A program made the translations under genes and the position numbers. Under the pieces are notes generated by a model. The model was not told where the DNA came from. It saw only the letters and a program-made list of their open reading frames with translations, and did no database searches. A stretch of DNA of 64,000 bases. Origin: Kingdonia uniflora (taxonomy: Eukaryota > Streptophyta > Magnoliopsida > Ranunculales > Circaeasteraceae). Shown here piece after piece: positions 58,775-64,000 of the stretch. The stretch covers positions 1-64,000 of the forward strand of contig JACGCM010001747.1 in NCBI GenBank assembly GCA_014058105.1, in the 5' to 3' direction. Every line of letters begins with the position of its first letter. Positions within the stretch are counted from its first letter, which is position 1.

Positions 58775-60950
58775 ATGGCCGATATGGAGAAATTACAAAT
58801 CAATGAATTCATTGGATTGAAATTTAGGATTTGGAAGATGCAAGTAGAAAATTTTCTATATGCGGAGGATTGTGATTTTCATCTAGGAGGGATTTCGACG
58901 AAGCCGACCGATATGGATTGTTTGAAGTTGGAGGTTTTAAATCTAGATATTCATGGTAAAGTTTGTTCAGCCCTCTCAAGTTCTATTTCTTTTAAATTGC
59001 CTAATGTGAGTACCATGTTAGAGATGATGGTCAAACTATTAAAGATGTTTAAATCAACTTTGAGTGATTTAAATTCTCAAAAGTATGTTACGTGTGTTTC
59101 AAATTCTCGTAAGCGGGTTACTTTCAGAGACGTGGTTGAAATCTTTGGTGATGACTCTCACGTAATACCTATTGGAGTTTCGTTGTTAACATCGGGTAAT
59201 TACTCAGATGTTGAAGTTAGAGGAAAGGGAGTTTCACATATTAAGAATAGAAGCAAAAGGTGCATAAAGGCATTGAATTGTAATTAACAAGTTATTTGTT
59301 AGAATTGCGGTTATGTTGGTCATAAGAAGGAAAATTGCAGATCGACAAAGAAGAGAAGATCTGTAAAGAGACGTTTGGTGACTTTCTCCGGGGAAGGTAA
59401 AATTTTTTATAGTGCCTCAAATCTTATTTTTAATGATTTGGTAGATATGACTTGTGATATTCGGGATAAACTATGTAATGTGATTCATGGTACTCGGGAT
59501 AAGTTATGGTGGTTGTCTTATGGTGTCTGTAAAAAGTCGAGGTTAGACTTGTTGCTCCATTGGAAATTATGTCGGGTAAAAGCGAATTGTCTAGCTATAA
59601 TGAGTGTTATAACATAGTTGATAATGAAGATGTTCGAATTTCATTAATGAATGTTAATTCCTTAAGTTTAGATATGGTGCTATATGTATCTAGTATGGCT
59701 AGAAATATGTTTTCAAACCAACTATCAAACTTGTGTCTTTTGGCTACCTTCGGCGATGATGTTATTGAGATCATGAAAAAGGTTATTAATTTAACTTGGG
59801 ACAAAAGACATGATACGTACTTAGAGACGTGTAACACTAATGATGAGATTATTGGTGTTGTTACTTCGATGGTGAACTCTAGAGCATGGCATGAAAAACT
59901 TGGCCACGTAAGCATTTGGATGAAAGTATTGTTCTCGAGGAGAATACTTGACAAGTTAAAATTGATAGATTTGTTCTTTTGTGAAGATGTTGTCTTGGTG
60001 AAGCAAAAGAAATCTGGGCTTCCTAGAAAGAGAAGAAAATTGAATATGGGATCGAACCACTTATACGATGATGTATGGGAACCGACTAGAGTTAGTTCCA
60101 ATAGAGGATTTTATGGTTTTGTTATTTTCATTGGTGATTCTACACGTGAGCTTGGTGTACATTTCTTGAAGAATCAAATTGATTGGTTTGATATCTTCGC
60201 TAGATGGAAAGCCTAGGCTGAGGTTAAGACGGGTTCAATGTTGAAGCATCTTGGGTCTAACAGTGATGGTGATCAATTTTGTTGTAATAAGTTTGTTATT
60301 GATAAAGCATCTATTGGGATTGAAAGGCTTGAGAAGATTCCAATAATACCACGAGAGTTTGGTATGGCTGAAAGTGTGGTCCGTGGGATTACTGAAAGGG
60401 CGCAAAGTATGAAATGTTTTATCGAGTTGTCAAAGCAATTTTGGGCAAATTCGGTAGTTTCGGCGGTTGATATAGAGTCTTGGTATGCATTGGATCTTGA
60501 ACTATTAGAAGAGATCACTTGGATGAAAAAGGAGGTAATTATTTATACTTCTTTTGTCTATTCTAGTAGTAGATCATTACTAGATTATATATCTAGTTTG
60601 TGCATGTTCATTGGATATGTTTGCGATGATTTTGGTGACCGGTCTTTTCATATGAAGAATCAAAAAATAATCCAACTTATTGATGTGATATTCAATGATG
60701 ATGTCTTCTGTGAAGACATGGATAAGTGGACCGAAAAAGTAGATTTATTGTGGTTATTTGAATATGTAAGAAAATTTGTAGGGATAGTGTTAGAACTATT
60801 GGTTGAAAAGTTTCAACGAGAACCATATACTCCCCCGATTGTAATAAAAATAAGAACTAAGTTTTTTAGACCTGCGGCCCATTATTATTTCTCTCGACGT
60901 TGTTTCTGGCTAGCCGATATTGGTGTTGACTACAAAAGTGGCTTTACAAA
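58775..60950 (+). pseudogene. Copia gag, gag-pre-integrase and integrase
   Basis: 58,775-59,285: gag (MADMEKLQINEFIGLKFRIW and KLPNVSTMLEMMVKLLK). 59,303-59,342: a zinc knuckle NCGYVGHKKENCR. 59,560-60,216 (218 residues, open): the gag-pre-integrase domain (AWHEKLGHVS, DLFFCEDVVLVKQKKSG) and integrase start (YDDVWEPTRVSSNRG, FVIFIGDSTREL). 60,238-60,954 (238 residues, open): integrase remainder, where SNSDGDQF stands for SDNGGEY, so the second catalytic Asp is Asn; FGMAES keeps the Glu. The downstream part has a VIFNDDVF phrase. Frames are long although conserved residues are lost. The protease motif is not visible. Confidence 0.8.
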
Positions 60951-62198
60951 GTGAGGTCATGGGCAAGTGGGAGCTTGTCATGGATGATGATGATGAGATG
61001 GGATCTCAATCCTCATATCGGGTATAAGATGTAATCTTATTACCGATGGTAAAACTCTTTACTTCACAAGTTGGTTTAATGGTTAAACGATAACAAGTTT
61101 CTTCAAGCGATTCAAGGTGAAACTTGTGCTAAAGTGCTTTCAAGAATAAATGGGTGACTATGTCAAGTTGTTTATTTTGCTCACCGGTTGGGAAGCTAGT
61201 TATTTTGTGGTTGCTTAGTTTTTCCGGATTGAGTAATTCTTGATACGGAATAAAAATTCTTCATGATTGATCTTATTAAAGATTGGTATATAAGTCGGCT
61301 ACATGGATACATAGTTACTGGGTGAAGTTGCATTATGGAGGCTCATACATGAAAGCTTCATATGCGTATTCGAGATATACACCGAAACGATGGGGCTCGA
61401 AGTTAGATATGTTTATATCATTGGTGATTTTTTTTAAAATTTCAAAGAGACCATTGTTGATGTTATGAGTTTTAAGAACTCATGGATCACCCGTTCTTAG
61501 AGTATGGATGATATGCTAGTTGCGTATGCAAGTTCTAGTATGGGTGAGATTGAAGATTCTTGGGAACGGTTATCTTAATAAATGGTTGGACCGATGGATT
61601 AGCTAATCCTTTGCATATCGTATAGTACAACAGGAAGAACATGAAGCAGAAGTTGTTATTAACATAGTACATTGAGACTGGTTGGAGTGTTATTTGGTAG
61701 CGCACCATTTGTCATTATTTCGGGCTTGAGACACGTATTTGTTTAGCTATGGAATGTAATATGAGTATAGATCGAGGTATGCCTAAACTCATTAATAATT
61801 TGTGTGCTAATGTATGTCATTGTTAACATGAGACCAGAGTTTTCTCATGAGGTAGGAGTTGTGAGACGTTGATAATAAATATTATGTATTCGAAGAAGAC
61901 TCGGTTGTAGCTCATAGCTATGGAGTGTTTCTTGTTCTGCTTGCAGGGTTGTGTTTATTTGTGATGGTGAAGAACATTAATGACACGGAAAGGACTATAG
62001 TTTTGTGGTATTATACTGTAACCTCTTGGAAATCGAGATGACAATGGTTAATTACATCATTAATTGCAAAAGTATAAGTACGGTGTGGTACGGTAGCTTT
62101 TGGCGTAAAGAGTTCAGTTTGACGCAGTTAGAAGTATGGTTTGCTTGAAATGGGTGAAGTTACGGGAACCTCACATTTCAAATTTTAAGTGGGTGATT
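60951..62198 (+). pseudogene. Copia RT/RNase H scraps and 3' non-coding region
   Basis: Only pieces remain. Near 61,500-61,560 the translation MDDMLVAYASSSMGEIE matches the YVDDMLV catalytic loop of copia RT. Near 61,580-61,650 there are faint RNase H traces. Most of RT is deleted or too diverged. The last part (61,900-62,198) is non-coding and ends in the PPT. Confidence 0.55.
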
Positions 62199-62932
62199 TG
62201 TTGAAGATTGTGAAATATTATAAGTGGGTCTTCATGGTGTTGAAGGTCCAGGTAGTGCGAGACATTCATTTGGAGATCTAGATATAGGTTACAGGATTCG
62301 ATTTCAAGTGGGAGATTGTTGGGTATGAACTCGAATGTGAAGAATGGAATTGTCGAAGACTGATATTTTCGAAGTCGTTCGAACGAGCTTGGATGTTGTT
62401 CTAATGTGTTGTCATATTTTTAGGGCTGAAGACCAATTATCGTGAAGTCGTTAGAATGAGGTTGAGATTCCTTTGAACGACCATTTTATAACTCTTTGGT
62501 ATTTTGGCCTAGGAGCCCAAGTCGTTAGAAAGGGCTTGGATGCCGTTCGAACGAGTTTTGCATTGGTTTGTTTTAGATGTTATTCTGAGTCGTTGGTGTT
62601 GCCTCGAGATCCGTTCTATTTGTATTTTAAGTTCTCTACTATATAAAGGGGACTTGGGTTAATTTTTTAGCCTATCTTGGTGAGTCTAATTCTAGAGAGA
62701 CCTAGAATTTGAGAGACTCCATTAAAGCTTGAGAAGCTTTGAGGGATCGTTGCAACCTTTGATATTTGATTATTGAATTATTCGCGGGGAGTAGTTTTTT
62801 ATCCGCAAGGGTTTTCCACTGCCCTCCTTTGGGTAAATTATTGTGTTTTTTCTTTCAAATAATTTCTTATTGGCGTTTCCGTTTATCGCTCTTGGGGCGA
62901 GGGATTGGCATTTGCTACCCTGATTCCCAACA
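62199..62932 (+). repeat. Copia 3' LTR
   Basis: 734 bases, matching the 5' LTR throughout with many single-base changes. It includes CAAGTGGGAGATTGTTGGG at 62,305-62,323 inside the LTR, TATATAAAGGGGACTTGGG (62,640-62,658) and the TTCGAACGA motif array. It is followed by GGGAT. Confidence 0.88.
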
Positions 62933-62937
62933 GGGAT

Positions 62938-63159
62938 ATAATGGACATGGCTGCCGTAGAGCTTCAATAATTGTTGGTCGTCGATGTAGGTGGAGACAAC
63001 AATTCAAGAGTGGTAAAAAAATTTCTCGTGGAATTGAAATGTTCTGCTCTTATAATAGTATAACTAATTTTGGGATTTTGCTAAAAATTCTGGAACGTGC
63101 GTATATCAATACATGGTTGATCGAATGCTTGCTCAAGTGCTCAACACACTAACATAGCT
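62938..63159. other. Sequence right of the copia target site
   Basis: No recognised gene. It is probably the upstream part of the bHLH locus that follows. Confidence 0.35.
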
Positions 63160-63612
63160 TTAGGTAGCCAAAGCTAACGGAGCGTATCCTTTTGACAAAC
63201 TCTATGGAAGATTAGATCTCTGCTGGGAGACCCATGAAGCATCTGAAAAGTAGTCACAGTTTGAATTCATTTACGTCTACTGAATACATCTTAAGTACGG
63301 ATGGTTCTTTTCCTGCCAAATTTTTTGTTGGGAATTCGAATTCGAATTCAAATTCACCAAACAATACTACTCAACATGTTTATCTAAATGGAGTTGGTGG
63401 TGGCAGGCCTTAATGGGCTGTTTCTCTTGCAGTGATGGCCCATTTGAATCTAAGTAGTGTACTCAAATCATCTCAGGGATCGAAGAGATCTCTCAAGGCA
63501 AAAAGATCACCTTCTAGCTCCCAAGATCATATGATTACATGCAGTAGTAGAAGAGAGAAGTTGAACTCGAGGTTCATAGCTCTGTCCACCATGGTCCCTG
63601 GCCCATAGAAGG
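63160..63612 (+). pseudogene. bHLH transcription factor pseudogene (bHLH18/25-like), 5' exon
   Basis: The frame from about 63,205 reads MED, a stop, then GRPMKHLKSSHSLNS and FFVGNSNSNSNSPNN, as in the N-terminal part of plant bHLH18/19/25-type proteins. It continues through a TAA at 63,408-63,410 to KSSQGSKRSLKAKRS, then SSQDHMITCSSRREKLNSRF and ALSTMVPG, the basic region and helix 1. Family members have HIIAERKRREKL here; the DNA-contacting Glu and Arg are replaced (ITCSSRREKL). A TAG stands where LKK is expected (63,606-63,608), followed by a GTATTC donor-like border, where introns occur in this group. The second helix and the rest lie beyond an intron and outside the window or are lost. 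It is the only clearly host-type locus here. It would have been a nuclear regulator. Confidence 0.82.
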
Positions 63613-64000
63613 TATTCTTTGCTCTCATTCATTGTTTTTTTAAACCTTATGACATAAGCACTTGCTCAATCCTATACTTATCATGTTAGAACCCCATTTA
63701 TAAGATTAGGACATACAATACACCCTTTTTTGTGTCCTAGCTAGAGACACTAAAATTTCTGCATGTTTTCTTGAAGAATAAACTTCAACAACACTATTGT
63801 CTTAAAGTTTATCATTATTGTAGGTGGATATGATCATGTTGTTGTGTCTATATCTTTGCAGTCAATTTTAATTTGTTTGGTTAGGAATTTCTTATTTCTC
63901 TAGCATTAGATAACTTCGAAGACTTTGTGGACCCTACAGCAAGGCATAATCTAAGCCCAATAAGCGTAATCTGGCCATTCATTTTGTTTTGGTTTTGGTT
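63613..64000. other. Probable intron of the bHLH pseudogene
   Basis: T-rich sequence with no ORF. No exon encoding the second helix is found before the window ends. Confidence 0.4.

Larger units (their letters stand above)
57999..62932 (+). mobile_element. Ty1/copia retrotransposon, complete ends, decayed coding region
   Basis: LTRs of 733 and 734 bases (57,999-58,731 and 62,199-62,932) start TGTTGAAGATT and end CCCAACA. Five-base target duplications GGGAT lie at 57,994-57,998 and 62,933-62,937. PBS TGGTGCCAGAGC is at 58,734-58,745; the PPT-like AAGTGGGTGATT is at 62,187-62,198. The interior (about 3.5 kb) encodes gag, gag-pre-integrase, integrase and scraps of RT. The LTRs differ at many positions, so the insertion is old. 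Confidence 0.9.

Noticed and set aside
57999..62932. Tandem copia array sharing an LTR, suggested by PPT-like plus TGTTGGG sequence left of 58,117 and of 62,317
   Set aside because: The GGGAT target duplications at 57,994 and 62,933 put the true LTR start 118 bases further left, so this is one element with long LTRs.

Overview
This window is plant nuclear DNA, almost certainly from a eudicot-type genome, made nearly entirely of nested, decayed transposable elements. The evidence is plant-specific element classes (Tat-lineage Ty3/gypsy with two RNase H domains, Ty1/copia with an initiator-Met PBS, TNP2-type CACTA, MuDR-type MULE, hAT MITE, L1-type LINE), host-gene fragments that match plant Deg9-like protease, SRP54 and bHLH18/25-type factors, AT-rich spacers and plant-like TATA boxes and splice sites. 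Nothing in the sequence fixes the species. I see no intact host gene. The only clearly host locus is a broken bHLH gene at the right edge.

Layout, left to right. 1-7,530: 3' part of a Tat element (A1). Its pol is on +, with a ~0.5 kb inversion inside RT. It faces a converging antisense accessory gene, followed by a PPT and a cut 3' LTR. 7,531-12,920: a second, unrelated Tat element (A2) on -, with 5' LTR, PBS, gag, PR, RT and two RNase H domains, cut off inside the integrase zinc finger. 13.0-14.8 kb: a copia-type LTR and PBS with an unrecognised interior and a 25-C homopolymer. 14,806-15,020: a MULE-type terminal inverted repeat. 15,199-26,160: Tat element A4 on -, with 3' LTR, PPT, an antisense coiled-coil accessory gene on + with its own TATA box (18.4-22.6 kb), then pol. 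26,161-about 42,075: a ~16 kb CACTA element (C1, transcribed on -) whose TNPA-like gene is split by a second CACTA (C2, 28,857-33,390, TSD AAT, carrying a Deg9 protease fragment) and by a LINE/SRP54-retrocopy block (35.1-36.7 kb). 42.1-48.4 kb: a MuDR-type MULE, with transposase on - and converging + ORFs (GRF zinc finger, acidic protein). 48.4-49.84 kb: Tat PR-RT fragment (A5). 49,845-56,750: Tat element A3 of the same family as A1, whose 5' LTR has its promoter half triplicated. 57,040-57,644: hAT MITE with 8-bp TSD. 57,999-62,932: a complete but dead copia element with 5-bp TSD GGGAT. 63.16-63.62 kb: bHLH pseudogene, with intron to the window end.

Within elements the parts fit known life cycles. 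Gag, protease, RT/RNase H and integrase copy and insert the retroelements; TNP2 plus the TNPA-like protein mobilise CACTA ends; MURA acts on the long MULE TIRs. All are inactivated by stops and frameshifts, and where a paired copy allows comparison the stops are often C-to-T or G-to-A changes, as expected from decay of methylated DNA. The most interesting signals are the two independent Tat elements with a promoter-bearing antisense coiled-coil gene converging on pol, the LTR promoter triplication that carries PBS sequence at each junction, the gene-carrying CACTA C2, a copia LTR that seems to have grown at its 5' edge, and a MULE that may have been split by ~27 kb of later insertions.
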